From positions 1 through 32,392 of the forward strand of contig JAFQGY010000055.1 in NCBI GenBank assembly GCA_017415325.1: a DNA stretch of 32,392 nucleotides, in the 5' to 3' direction. The translations under genes were made by a program, and so were the position numbers. Numbering within the stretch: the first letter of the stretch is position 1; each line of letters starts with the position of its first letter. This document shows, one piece after another, positions 23,641-31,863 of the stretch. This stretch comes from Clostridia bacterium (lineage in GTDB: Bacteria; Bacillota; Clostridia; Oscillospirales; CAG-272). A model generated the notes under the pieces. It searched no databases. It worked only from the letters and a program-made list of their open reading frames with translations, and was not told the DNA's origin.

Positions 23641-25554
23641 TTACAGAATATCCTTCAGCCACACCTTTTCCTTCTCCGGCGTGCCGATGCCCACATACCG
23701 CTCCGTATCTCCCAGCAGAATATACTTTCCCGGATAGTCTCTCGAATCGGCCATCAGGTTGTACCGTCCCTCTCCCGTGCCCAGAATCGGGTAAATCGAC
23801 CAGCACACCACTTCCCCCGGCTGCAGCGTCACAGTGGCACGGGTAGCTTCCAAAGACGCATCCTTCCCCCGTACCGGCATAAAGGTCCTGGTGAAGTATT
23901 CGTATTTTACGTACCAGCCTTCCATCCCCGGAATCTCAACAGAGAAGGTTTCCGTAATCTCCCGTCCGCTGATGTTGAACAGAGCCAGCGCAAAGGCATC
24001 CCCGTACCGGTTCCAAGCCTTCATCAGCCTGCCGGAAGACTCACAGTTTTCATACAGACAGTCCGCCGTTGGCATGGCCGCATGATCCAGCCGGCAGATC
24101 GTCCCGTCCTTCCCCACCACCGGCAGCACACCCTCCAGTGCAGTCTCGCCGATCTTGTCGCTGACATACACAGGCCCGCCGGATATGGCCCGCAGTACCC
24201 CGCTCTGCACAGGAGACGCCTTCCCCGACCACCACATGTCAAAATCGCAGTGGTACAGCTGAGAATGCCACAGTGCCCCGTACAGATTCTGCTGGATATG
24301 TTGGGCAAAGCCGTTTTCCTTCTGGGGATAGAAGTCATCGCTGTTTCTCGCCACCCCGGAGGCCGGTCTTGCCAGTACGTTTTCCATATCCATCCCCATA
24401 CAGTTGATGACCACACCGCCGAAATGCTTTTCGATGGATTTTTCAATGGCCTCGTGCGCCCGTCTCGCCCCGGCTGTGGTGGAAACGGTTCCCGCCAGAT
24501 AGTTGTGGGTGGAGCTCTGGTTGTCCACCTTCACAAAATCCACACCGCAGTCCGCCAGATACCCGTGCCATGCATCCCAGAACCGGAACGCCTTTTCCGG
24601 ATCGTCATGGGGAACATACAGCCCCGTTTCCGTCCGCATCAGCACATCCCCGAACCGTTCCAGCAGCGGAGAATCCGGCGCAATTCCGTCCCAGTAGGCA
24701 TTGAAGGTATGCCAGATCCCCACCTGCTCGATGCCGAATTCCTCCTTGCACCGCCGGATACACCCCGCCAGTCCTTCCGGAAATTTCACCGGATCGGCAG
24801 GAAAATCCACCAGCAGCCGTTCCCGGAAGGTTGACCAGCCCGCATCAATGATGATCCAGTGCACCGGCACCCCCTTGGCGCGGAATTCCGCCAGCTTCTC
24901 ATAGATTTTCTCCGCCGTCACTTCCTTGTAGAATGCATCCCAGGTACACCAGCCGAACTTTTCCAGAATCGCCGGATACGCCCGTTCTTCCCGCAGCGGC
25001 ACCCGGATTCCCCCATTGGCACGGGCAAACCGATAGTTCTCCTCTATTGCCCGGAACGGATCTTCCGCAGATGTAACCGTCAGGAATGTCCCGTGCAGTT
25101 CCCTGTACCCGCCGCAGCCGCTTTCCAGATGGAGTCCGTCCGCATCTGCTTCACACCGGAACAGATCCCCCGTCAGCATCACCACGCTGGTATGCCGCTC
25201 CCCTCTCCGCAGCAGCAGATTCTGGGTCTTGGGTTTTAATTCCTCCGTCTTTTCCGGCCATCCGCAGTACATCCACCAGGGGCCCATATGATGACTGTCC
25301 AGCACAGCATCCGCCCCGGAAAGATTCAGTCCGAAGGTCAGCGCACGGGCAGCAAGGGGATATTCTGATACCAGATCCACCGAAAACAACGCAGAATCTC
25401 CCTCCTGCCGCATACCGATCCGCAGCTGTATCCCGCCGGCCGCCGCAGTCCATTCTCCGTTTTCCGCCACAGGTTCCAGCTGTACAGCCTCCCCGTTTTC
25501 CCAAAATATCCTGCAGCCAAAATCCTGCAGAAGTTCCTTTACAATATAGTCCAT
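23641..25554 (-). CDS. GH36-type raffinose synthase / Sip1-like alpha-galactosidase (paralogue B)
   Basis: A 637-residue cytoplasmic paralogue of the next gene downstream. The key parts are GWCTWDAF (201-208), WIIIDAGW (233-240), DFVKVDNQ with nucleophile Asp344, and RNSDDFYP (403-410). Twenty-nine consecutive residues around the nucleophile (332-360) are identical to paralogue A (340-368), whereas the N-terminal domains differ much more. WIIIDAGW has Ala where paralogue A has Asp, next to the substrate pocket, so specificity may differ. ATG 25554 has an AGGGAAGG about 10 nt upstream. It has a consensus promoter at 25591-25619, divergent from the surface-protein gene. Confidence 0.86.
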   Translation of the reverse strand: MDYIVKELLQDFGCRIFWENGEAVQLEPVAENGEWTAAAGGIQLRIGMRQEGDSALFSVDLVSEYPLAARALTFGLNLSGADAVLDSHHMGPWWMYCGWPEKTEELKPKTQNLLLRRGERHTSVVMLTGDLFRCEADADGLHLESGCGGYRELHGTFLTVTSAEDPFRAIEENYRFARANGGIRVPLREERAYPAILEKFGWCTWDAFYKEVTAEKIYEKLAEFRAKGVPVHWIIIDAGWSTFRERLLVDFPADPVKFPEGLAGCIRRCKEEFGIEQVGIWHTFNAYWDGIAPDSPLLERFGDVLMRTETGLYVPHDDPEKAFRFWDAWHGYLADCGVDFVKVDNQSSTHNYLAGTVSTTAGARRAHEAIEKSIEKHFGGVVINCMGMDMENVLARPASGVARNSDDFYPQKENGFAQHIQQNLYGALWHSQLYHCDFDMWWSGKASPVQSGVLRAISGGPVYVSDKIGETALEGVLPVVGKDGTICRLDHAAMPTADCLYENCESSGRLMKAWNRYGDAFALALFNISGREITETFSVEIPGMEGWYVKYEYFTRTFMPVRGKDASLEATRATVTLQPGEVVCWSIYPILGTGEGRYNLMADSRDYPGKYILLGDTERYVGIGTPEKEKVWLKDIL

Positions 25555-25590
25555 CCGCTTCTGTCCTTCCCTTTGTGTATGTTTTTCTCC

Positions 25591-25619
25591 ATTGTATCAA
25601 AAACGGATTTTGTTGTCAA
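25591..25619 (-). promoter_or_regulatory. Predicted consensus sigma-A promoter of GH36 paralogue B
   Basis: On the minus strand a perfect TTGACA (-35, 25614-25619) and TACAAT (-10, 25591-25596) are 17 nt apart. It is divergent from the promoter at 25656-25684; the -35 elements are 36 bp apart. Confidence 0.8.
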
Positions 25620-25655
25620 TAGCTACATTTTTATTTGATTTTTCACCGATAACTC

Positions 25656-25684
25656 TTGACAAAACGTATGCTTTTTGGTATTAT
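25656..25684 (+). promoter_or_regulatory. Predicted consensus sigma-A promoter of the surface-protein gene
   Basis: A perfect TTGACA (-35, 25656-25661) and TATTAT (-10, 25679-25684) are 17 nt apart. Predicted start is near 25691, about 60 nt before ATG 25751. Confidence 0.78.
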
Positions 25685-25703
25685 AACCGTAACCGGATAC
25701 CAA
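25675..25703 (+). promoter_or_regulatory. Inverted repeat over the -10 region, candidate operator
   Basis: TTGGTAT (25675-25681) and ATACCAA (25697-25703) are perfect 7-bp inverted arms 15 bp apart. They overlap the -10 element and the predicted start point. Since only part would be in the RNA, a protein-binding operator is more likely than an RNA hairpin. Confidence 0.4.
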
Positions 25704-25750
25704 CCATTTGTTTATCCGTCAAACTGTATTGCAGAAAGGAATGACAACCC

Positions 25751-26722
25751 ATGACAAAGAAAACCCTTCTGGCCGGTATTCTGACACTGGCAATGCTGGC
25801 TATCCCCGCACAGGCAGGCGTTATGCAGGACTCCGCTCCCGCCGCTGATCTGCCCGCAGGTACCTTGATCTATTATGAAGATTTTGAAGGCCTGTACGGC
25901 GAAGGCACCGATGATTCTCTGGATGCCCTGGGCTGGACCAAGTCTGAAAATCTGCTGGCCTACACCGCACAGCTGAGTATCGACAACGGTTACCTTTCCA
26001 TCGACAACCTGGAAGAAACGGTCGGCACCTCCAATGACTCCTATGCTGTCATCATGGACGACGCCCATCTGGCAAAGTTCGCAAAGGGCGACTACACCTA
26101 TCAGTACGACGTAACCTACCGTGACGCAGGCAACTCCTACCGGTATGTTTCCCTGCTGGTAAACTACGACGGCAACAACAATTATGACACCGTGGACATG
26201 CGTATGCGCGGTGACGGTTACAACCAGACCCGCCGCGGCTCCGACTGGATCCATTACAACGACACCACCTGCCCCATCCGTGCCACCGACAGCACCGCCA
26301 TTCTGACCCAGCTGTTCGGCGAAACCTTTGACGAAAACGCCTATGCACTGCAGAACAAGACCATTACCGTCCGTGTGGAAGTAAGCCAGGCCAACGGTCC
26401 TACCGTATATGTAAACGGTATCAAGGTTTCCGAAATGGCTGCCAACACCGATAAGTGGGGCACTCTGGATTCCACCGCTATGGCATTCAAGGCTTCCAAC
26501 AGAATCAAGGCCGACATCGACAACATCATGATCTGGGCCGGCACCGGTGTGGAACCCGATATGTCCGTATTTGCACCCGAAGTGGAAGAAACCGCAGCCG
26601 AAGTGGTTGACAGTGCCGCTGATGCCGTGGTTACCGCTCCCCAGACCTTCGACGCCGGTGTGATTGCTGCTGTAGGCGCCATCGTATCCGCTGCAGGCTA
26701 CGCTCTCTCCAAGAAGAGATAA
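25751..26722 (+). CDS. Secreted surface protein with atypical PQTFD C-terminal anchor
   Basis: A 323-residue exported protein. The signal peptide is MTKKTLLAGILTLAMLAIPA with likely cleavage after AQA (about residue 22). The middle (about 38-275) opens with GTLIYYEDFEGL and has many beta strands and aromatic residues, like a concanavalin/LamG-type glycan-binding domain; no catalytic signature is seen. An acidic Ala/Val/Glu-rich stretch follows. The tail is APQTFDAG, a hydrophobic stretch of about 16 residues, and KKR at the very end, a layout like sortase signals but with Thr-Phe in place of Thr-Gly. AAAGGA precedes the ATG. It is divergent from GH36 paralogue B and followed by a solute-binding lipoprotein gene. 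Probable role: surface glycan binding, inferred. Confidence 0.72.
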   Translation: MTKKTLLAGILTLAMLAIPAQAGVMQDSAPAADLPAGTLIYYEDFEGLYGEGTDDSLDALGWTKSENLLAYTAQLSIDNGYLSIDNLEETVGTSNDSYAVIMDDAHLAKFAKGDYTYQYDVTYRDAGNSYRYVSLLVNYDGNNNYDTVDMRMRGDGYNQTRRGSDWIHYNDTTCPIRATDSTAILTQLFGETFDENAYALQNKTITVRVEVSQANGPTVYVNGIKVSEMAANTDKWGTLDSTAMAFKASNRIKADIDNIMIWAGTGVEPDMSVFAPEVEETAAEVVDSAADAVVTAPQTFDAGVIAAVGAIVSAAGYALSKKR

Positions 26723-26758
26723 GCTGCCGGTCCCCCAAAATAAGCTTTCCATACATAT

Positions 26759-26836
26759 GGCTGGGACAGACTGCCCGCCTGAAGAAACAGACATCCTGTC
26801 CATCTTCGCTGCTGCATCTGTCCCAGCCGCTTTTTT
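26759..26836 (+). terminator. Terminator or attenuator between surface-protein and lipoprotein genes
   Basis: GGCTGGGACAGA (26759-26770) pairs perfectly with TCTGTCCCAGCC (26817-26828) across a 46-nt loop that can fold further, followed by GCTTTTTTG. No separate promoter is evident in the 38 bp before the next gene, so the hairpin may only partly stop transcription. Confidence 0.72.
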
Positions 26837-26874
26837 GTCAGAATACAATTTTTACACATACAAGGAGAACCATC

Positions 26875-28329
26875 ATGAACAAGAAGATCCTGTGTCTGCT
26901 TCTGGCACTGCTGATGCTGTCTTCCGTATCCTGCGGAGACAAAACCACAGCCGAAACCACAGCAGACACTTCCGCCGCCGCAGAAACCGAACCCGTGGAC
27001 ACCTCCGTCAAGACCAATCTGCCTGCCGATCTGGATTTCGCAGGTGCGTCCTACCGGATCCACAATCTGGAATCCACCTCCTATTATGACACCCTCATTG
27101 CCGCAGAACAGACCGGCGACAATCTGAACGACGCCATCTACAACCGTGACCAGAAACTGATGCAGGATATGAACTTCGTCTTTGAAGAAACCATCGGCAA
27201 TGCGGACGCCCACGGTGCGCTGGTGAAGGAAACCAAGAACATGATCATGTCCGGCGATGACGCATATGATATGTATGTACTTGTGGACTGGTCCGGCTAC
27301 AGCGTGGCGCAGGAAGGTTATGCCCTGCCCATCTCCAGCATCCCCTATGTGGACGTATCCCGGGAATACTGGTCCCAGTCCATCCACACCGACATGTCCA
27401 TCGGCGGCAAGCTGTACTTCGCGTTCGGCGACCACAACCTGTCCACCTATGACAGTGTAAATGTACTGCTGTTCAACAAAGCCATGGCACTGGATCTGGA
27501 TCTGGCTGACCACTACGAAACCGTACTGGAAGGCAAATGGACGCTGGATCTGATGGAAGAATATATGCACCGGGCGTCCTATGATGCAGACGGGGACGGC
27601 GCATGGACGGAAAAGGACCGCTACGGGATCACCTCCCACTCCAAGCAGATTCTGCCCGTATTCTGGGTAGCCTCCGGTATGCGTGTCATCGAAAAGGATG
27701 AGGAAGACATTCCCGTATTCAACCTGGCCTCCAATGAGCTGTTCGATACCATGTACACCCGCATCCTCTCCATGATGCACAACGACCACCTGCTGTTCAT
27801 GTCCGACGGCTTCAAGGATTACGCCAACAACACCCTGTTCATCGAAGGCGGCGCTCTGTACAACGTAGTCCGCGTGGCATTCCTGCACAACTACCGGGAT
27901 ATGGACATCGACTACGGCATCATTCCCTATCCCAAGTGGGACACCGCACAGGAAGAGTACCACAGCCGTACCGAAGGCGCTTTCATCCATGTATATCCCA
28001 CCACGCTGACCCAGTACGAACTGGCCGGTGCCGTAACCGAAGCCATGGCCTGCGCTTCCCTGAACGATGTGGTTCCCATGTACTATGACGTGGTTCTGAA
28101 GAACAAGTACACCCGTGACGAAAACTCCACCGCCATGCTGGACCTGATCTACGGCAACAGAGTATACGACCTGGGCGACACCCTGTTCTGCGGCACCATC
28201 CGGGACGGCGTGTTTGCCGGTAAGTTCAAGCAGAACAACACCGACCTGCAGAGCACCATCAGCTCCATGACAAAGAAGGTGGAAGACACCATCAACACCT
28301 ACGTTTCCGCATTCAGCGCAGTAGAATAA
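26875..28329 (+). CDS. Extracellular solute-binding lipoprotein (sugar-type)
   Basis: A 484-residue lipoprotein with lipobox Cys20 (LSSVSC) and a Thr/Ala/Glu linker to about residue 47. The shared segments are LNDAIYNRD (84-92), YVDVSREYW (158-166), VLLFNKAMA (197-205), WTLDLM (222-227) and the calcium-loop-like DADGDGAWTEKD (237-248). AAGGAG lies 9 nt before ATG 26875. It follows the surface-protein gene and a strong hairpin, so its expression may be by read-through. It ends before a strong bidirectional terminator. No transporter partner is nearby. The ligand is unknown. Confidence 0.85.
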   Translation: MNKKILCLLLALLMLSSVSCGDKTTAETTADTSAAAETEPVDTSVKTNLPADLDFAGASYRIHNLESTSYYDTLIAAEQTGDNLNDAIYNRDQKLMQDMNFVFEETIGNADAHGALVKETKNMIMSGDDAYDMYVLVDWSGYSVAQEGYALPISSIPYVDVSREYWSQSIHTDMSIGGKLYFAFGDHNLSTYDSVNVLLFNKAMALDLDLADHYETVLEGKWTLDLMEEYMHRASYDADGDGAWTEKDRYGITSHSKQILPVFWVASGMRVIEKDEEDIPVFNLASNELFDTMYTRILSMMHNDHLLFMSDGFKDYANNTLFIEGGALYNVVRVAFLHNYRDMDIDYGIIPYPKWDTAQEEYHSRTEGAFIHVYPTTLTQYELAGAVTEAMACASLNDVVPMYYDVVLKNKYTRDENSTAMLDLIYGNRVYDLGDTLFCGTIRDGVFAGKFKQNNTDLQSTISSMTKKVEDTINTYVSAFSAVE

Positions 28330-28341
28330 ACGTACTGAACA

Positions 28342-28408
28342 AAAAACTCCTTCCGGAAGAGATCCCGTCAAAGGGCCTGTCTCCGCCGGAGGGAGTTTTT
28401 CTGTTTTT
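28342..28408. terminator. Strong bidirectional terminator between convergent genes
   Basis: A 15-bp stem with one G-T pair joins AAAAACTCCTTCCGG (28342-28356) to CCGGAGGGAGTTTTT (28386-28400). T-runs follow on both strands (TTTTTCTGTTTTTC on plus, GGAGTTTTTTG on minus). It serves both neighbouring lipoprotein genes. Confidence 0.88.
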
Positions 28409-28495
28409 CTGAAAGTTTATGGGAAACACTGGATACAGTGCTTTTCTTCCCCCAAGGGCTGCCGCACTCCATCCCTGCTCCCTGAAGCAATATAC

Positions 28496-30820
28496 TCATT
28501 CCGCCAGATAAATGCTCACCCGCTTCTGCAGCACATCCGCCGTCTCCTTCGCACTGCGGTCCCCTTCCAGATACGGCCCAAGTTCTTCGTCAATGATGGC
28601 GGTCAGCGTCGGGTCTGCAATCCGTCCGGCGTTTTCGCTGTTCAGAAGTGACAGCAGTTTACGGATGTCTTCCTCGGTGATGGTGACAGCGGTATGATCG
28701 TGTTCCCGGCCGATGATCTCCCGCAGATGCTGTTGGTATTCCTCCGATTCCGCATCGGGAAAACTGCCGCAGAAATAATATTGATCGGGTGAAGGAGAAG
28801 TCTGAAAACAATATAGGGTATCTGCAAACAATGCTTCTATGCTCGACTCCGTCACCGGCATGATTTCGTCCCAGCGCCGATCTGTGATCTGTGCGGTATC
28901 CGAAAGCATGAACCGGATAAATACCTTTGCCCCTTCCGGATTTTTCGCATTTTCAAACAGTGCCAGACTTTTGTACTCACTGATCAGAATATCCGCTCCC
29001 GGGAATCCGCAGTAGGTATACGGCACATCTCCATACAGCATCTTCCCGAATGCCGCATATCCGATCTGCCCAAGCGGAAGGGGAATATATCGAACCGTTC
29101 CATCCTGTATATAGGACGGCAGCGCAGGATTGGTCATCCTATAGACAGGTCCTCCATCCAGCGTACCATATTCACCGTTCACATATCTCTCCTGATTCCG
29201 CATCAGTTCCAGATACTCAATAAAAACAGGATCATCAAAATGGCAGGTTCCCTTTTCCATGTCAATAAACTGGGTCTGCACACAGGTTTCCAGGAAACAC
29301 GATTTTCGGTTCGTCAGGAACTGAGAGGAAGAAAACAGTACCTGTCCTGCCGGCAGTGCCTGTACTTCCGCAATCAGAGATGCCGCCGTCAGTTCCTTTG
29401 TTTCCCCTGTCGTCATCAGCAGATCATATTTCATGGCATACGGAATCCGGTACATACGATCCCCATAACGGGTACTTGCCACAGTGCCTTGCAGAAGACC
29501 ATCTGAAAGCTCTGTCAAATCTGCCAGATACCCCTGTTTCGCCAGATTCAGATACACCGCCTCCATAAAGGCATTGCAGTACAGCAGATCCGGCGTATTC
29601 CCCGCTTCCATTTCCGCAAACAGCTTTTTCTGAATCTCCTCTGTCCCGTCTTCACGCATATCATACCGATGTATCTGCACAAAATACCGGTCGTTCTCCC
29701 GGTTGAACAGATTGGCATAATGCTGCAGTCCCGCCACATTCCCGGAAACATAATCCGCTATCGTAATGATTTCCCGGGGTGTCAGCTCCGATTCCGGCAC
29801 CTGCAGAAGCAGCATGAGACTGAACACAGTTTCACTGTCATCCAGAATCATATGTCCATATACAGCAGTTTCATCCCGTATATACACATTCGACGTTCGG
29901 ATACCGGACAGACAACTGTTGCCCCAGCTGATTACCAACTCTGCGGCATCCTTCAGGTCATCCGGTTCAATTATCGGAAATTCCCCCTTTTCATCCGCCT
30001 TCATTCCGTATACACCATCAAGGGTTTCGATATAAAGATCATACGCTCCGTGACCATAGTACTGTCCTACAATCTCCATCTGATGAGGTGCCATATAGAA
30101 TGGAGAATACCGTGTGATCTGTCCGGTGGCAGGATGGATCCGGGACACTTCCCAGTTCATATCGTTCCCGTACAGCATCCCGTCCTCTCCCCACTCCAAT
30201 GTATGCATCTCGATGCCCAAGGGATAGGAAACCTGTACCTGCATCTGCAAATCCAGTATGGTCATGTCCACAGACTGGTTCGTTTTCTCCAGCACAGCCA
30301 CACCATGCGTGGAGGCGGCAATATTTGTTATCCCTGCCATAAAGGGAAACGCCGTGGTATATACCTGCCCGTCCGGTGCAATATGAACCAGTTTCCACAT
30401 AGGATTGGCGATACTTGTATGGGTGTCATCCCGAAACACCACACCGCCGTCCGCCAGCCAGCAGTGATTCGATGTCTCTCTGTAATTCCCGGAATATTCC
30501 GGCGGCAGAGCAGTTTCCGTCAGATTCCCCTGCCAGTCATATTTCAGCAGGACAAAGCTGCCCGATTTTATTCTGTCCTCCGCCAGCACAAAGATTCCCT
30601 CCTGACAGGGATACCGGGAGATCACCTTATAGGTTTCCGTATCAATGGTAAACGGGACAGCTTTATACACATGATCCAATATAACAGAAGAAGCAGAAGT
30701 TCCCCCCTGCTCCTGCGAAGTCCCGAAAATCTGCTCCATCTGTTCCGTCAGCGTGTTTTCACAGGCGACAGAACAAAGCATGGTCAGGCACAGGACAATA
30801 GCAAGAATACATTTTTTCAC
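28496..30820 (-). CDS. Large lipoprotein: sensor-like N-terminal half joined to solute-binding-like C-terminal half
   Basis: A 774-residue lipoprotein with lipobox Cys20 (LCSVAC), without the Thr-rich linker of the four other lipoproteins. Residues about 40-330 are beta-rich with short repeats resembling propeller blades (VISRYPCQEGIFVLAED, WKLVHIAPDGQVYTTA, LEWGEDGMLYGND). Residues about 370-680 resemble a solute-binding protein: the ITIADYVSG...LQHYANLFNREN opening, AGNTPDLLYCNAF and DRMYRIPYAMKYDLLM. The C-terminal ~90 residues are helical (EEDIRKLLSLLNSEN). The start is GTG 30820 with GGAG about 9 nt upstream. Twice the usual size for a solute-binding protein; it may sense or present a ligand. 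AT-richer codon use than its neighbours suggests a different history. Confidence 0.72.
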   Translation of the reverse strand: MKKCILAIVLCLTMLCSVACENTLTEQMEQIFGTSQEQGGTSASSVILDHVYKAVPFTIDTETYKVISRYPCQEGIFVLAEDRIKSGSFVLLKYDWQGNLTETALPPEYSGNYRETSNHCWLADGGVVFRDDTHTSIANPMWKLVHIAPDGQVYTTAFPFMAGITNIAASTHGVAVLEKTNQSVDMTILDLQMQVQVSYPLGIEMHTLEWGEDGMLYGNDMNWEVSRIHPATGQITRYSPFYMAPHQMEIVGQYYGHGAYDLYIETLDGVYGMKADEKGEFPIIEPDDLKDAAELVISWGNSCLSGIRTSNVYIRDETAVYGHMILDDSETVFSLMLLLQVPESELTPREIITIADYVSGNVAGLQHYANLFNRENDRYFVQIHRYDMREDGTEEIQKKLFAEMEAGNTPDLLYCNAFMEAVYLNLAKQGYLADLTELSDGLLQGTVASTRYGDRMYRIPYAMKYDLLMTTGETKELTAASLIAEVQALPAGQVLFSSSQFLTNRKSCFLETCVQTQFIDMEKGTCHFDDPVFIEYLELMRNQERYVNGEYGTLDGGPVYRMTNPALPSYIQDGTVRYIPLPLGQIGYAAFGKMLYGDVPYTYCGFPGADILISEYKSLALFENAKNPEGAKVFIRFMLSDTAQITDRRWDEIMPVTESSIEALFADTLYCFQTSPSPDQYYFCGSFPDAESEEYQQHLREIIGREHDHTAVTITEEDIRKLLSLLNSENAGRIADPTLTAIIDEELGPYLEGDRSAKETADVLQKRVSIYLAE

Positions 30821-30852
30821 AACTTCTGCTCCATCAATATTTTTTATCCGGC

Positions 30853-30903
30853 CGGTTCTCTGCTTCCTCTGTGCTCAGCCAACCATAGAGAACTGCCTTT
30901 TTT
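30853..30903 (+). terminator. Hairpin with plus-strand T-run between the GTPase and large lipoprotein genes
   Basis: CGGTTCTCT (30853-30861) pairs with AGAGAACTG (30887-30895, one G-T), then CC and six T (30898-30903). The T-run is oriented for plus-strand transcription, but both flanking genes are on the minus strand. On the minus strand it could still act as a processing or stop structure after the GTPase gene. Confidence 0.45.
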
Positions 30904-30905
30904 AC

Positions 30906-31847
30906 TCAGTCAAAAGTAGCTACCTGCTGTTCCGGCGGTGCGGCAGGAATCACAGATGTAATTTTCACCACCGGCCCGGGGGTTTCGTACACCTTATGCT
31001 TTTCAATGGAAATTTTACCTGTGATCTCCACCCAGCTGTAGGATTTCAGTGTCTCGCTGGATTTCCACTTACAAGCCACAGCACTGTACTGCAGGTCATC
31101 CGCACAGCAGGTCATCACATGACGGCCGCAGATAAAACTCCCCTTGGGCACCGTCTCATCCTTAAGAACCACACCCTTGAAGCGGATCTTCTTGCCGTCA
31201 TACTTCCCCATATCCTCCGCCAGATCCCGGTACCAGTACGCATAGTCCCGGTCTTCGATCTTAATAATATCCGCATTGATATCAAAGGGCAGCGGATCTT
31301 CGATGGTATCCTGAATGATGGAACCGTCGGTCATATCGTAAATGATCCCCACATTCCGGCTGACTGCTCTGGCCAGCTTATGCAGCGGCATCCGATCCAT
31401 CTCCGGCGTCACCCGGTTAAAGGCCACCAGATCGCAGGAGGTCAGCTTGTCCACCACCAGACTGCGCATGTTCCGGTTGTAGTTTTCAATGGTGTTGGAA
31501 TCACAGATAAAGAGCTCCTGATAAATAACCCAGTCCTCCGGAAGATTGTCATACAGACTGGAAAGCTGCCACATCCCGTTGTATTCCATAATAATCAGCG
31601 CAGGCTTGTGCTTGTCCGAGAGAGAAAGCAGCCGTTCTTCCGAAAGTTCGTCTTCCTCATCAATCGTTTCACAGTACACATCGGAAACCGCAAAAGCGGT
31701 GGGATCAAATTCCTCAATCCCTTCTTCACAGATGACCAGCAGTGTATTTCCCTCGGTTTCCAGAGACTGCCCCATCAGCGTCTCCTGAATAAAGCGTGTT
31801 TTCCCGGCTTCCAGAAATCCGGTAATCAAATAGACAGGAATTTTCAT
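30906..31847 (-). CDS. G3E/CobW-family GTPase fused to a DUF1980/YcgQ-like domain
   Basis: A 313-residue protein. The N-terminal P-loop GFLEAGKT (10-17) is the CobW/G3E form, and the GTPase core runs to about residue 195. The C-terminal part GKKIRFKGVVL...GRHVMTCCADDLQYSAVACKW...YSWVEITGKIS resembles the C-terminal domain of YcgQ (DUF1980/TIGR03943), including the paired cysteines, which could bind metal. Family members of the first domain are metallochaperones, often for zinc under metal starvation. ATG 31847 is chosen because GGAGG lies 5 nt upstream and the P-loop is then at the usual distance from the start; an in-frame ATG 12 nt upstream overlaps that site. It follows the His/Cys-rich GTPase gene by 16 nt in one operon. 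Confidence 0.82.
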   Translation of the reverse strand: MKIPVYLITGFLEAGKTRFIQETLMGQSLETEGNTLLVICEEGIEEFDPTAFAVSDVYCETIDEEDELSEERLLSLSDKHKPALIIMEYNGMWQLSSLYDNLPEDWVIYQELFICDSNTIENYNRNMRSLVVDKLTSCDLVAFNRVTPEMDRMPLHKLARAVSRNVGIIYDMTDGSIIQDTIEDPLPFDINADIIKIEDRDYAYWYRDLAEDMGKYDGKKIRFKGVVLKDETVPKGSFICGRHVMTCCADDLQYSAVACKWKSSETLKSYSWVEITGKISIEKHKVYETPGPVVKITSVIPAAPPEQQVATFD

Positions 31848-31863
31848 ACCTACCTCCATCCGC

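Noticed and set aside
26834..26867. Promoter TTGTCA-18-TACAAG before the lipoprotein gene at 26875
   Set aside because: Its -10 would overlap the ribosome site, leaving no usable leader.
26698..28371. 557-codon minus-strand frame opposite the lipoprotein gene at 26875
   Set aside because: Crosses two terminators and reads as Gly/Val/His-rich shadow sequence.
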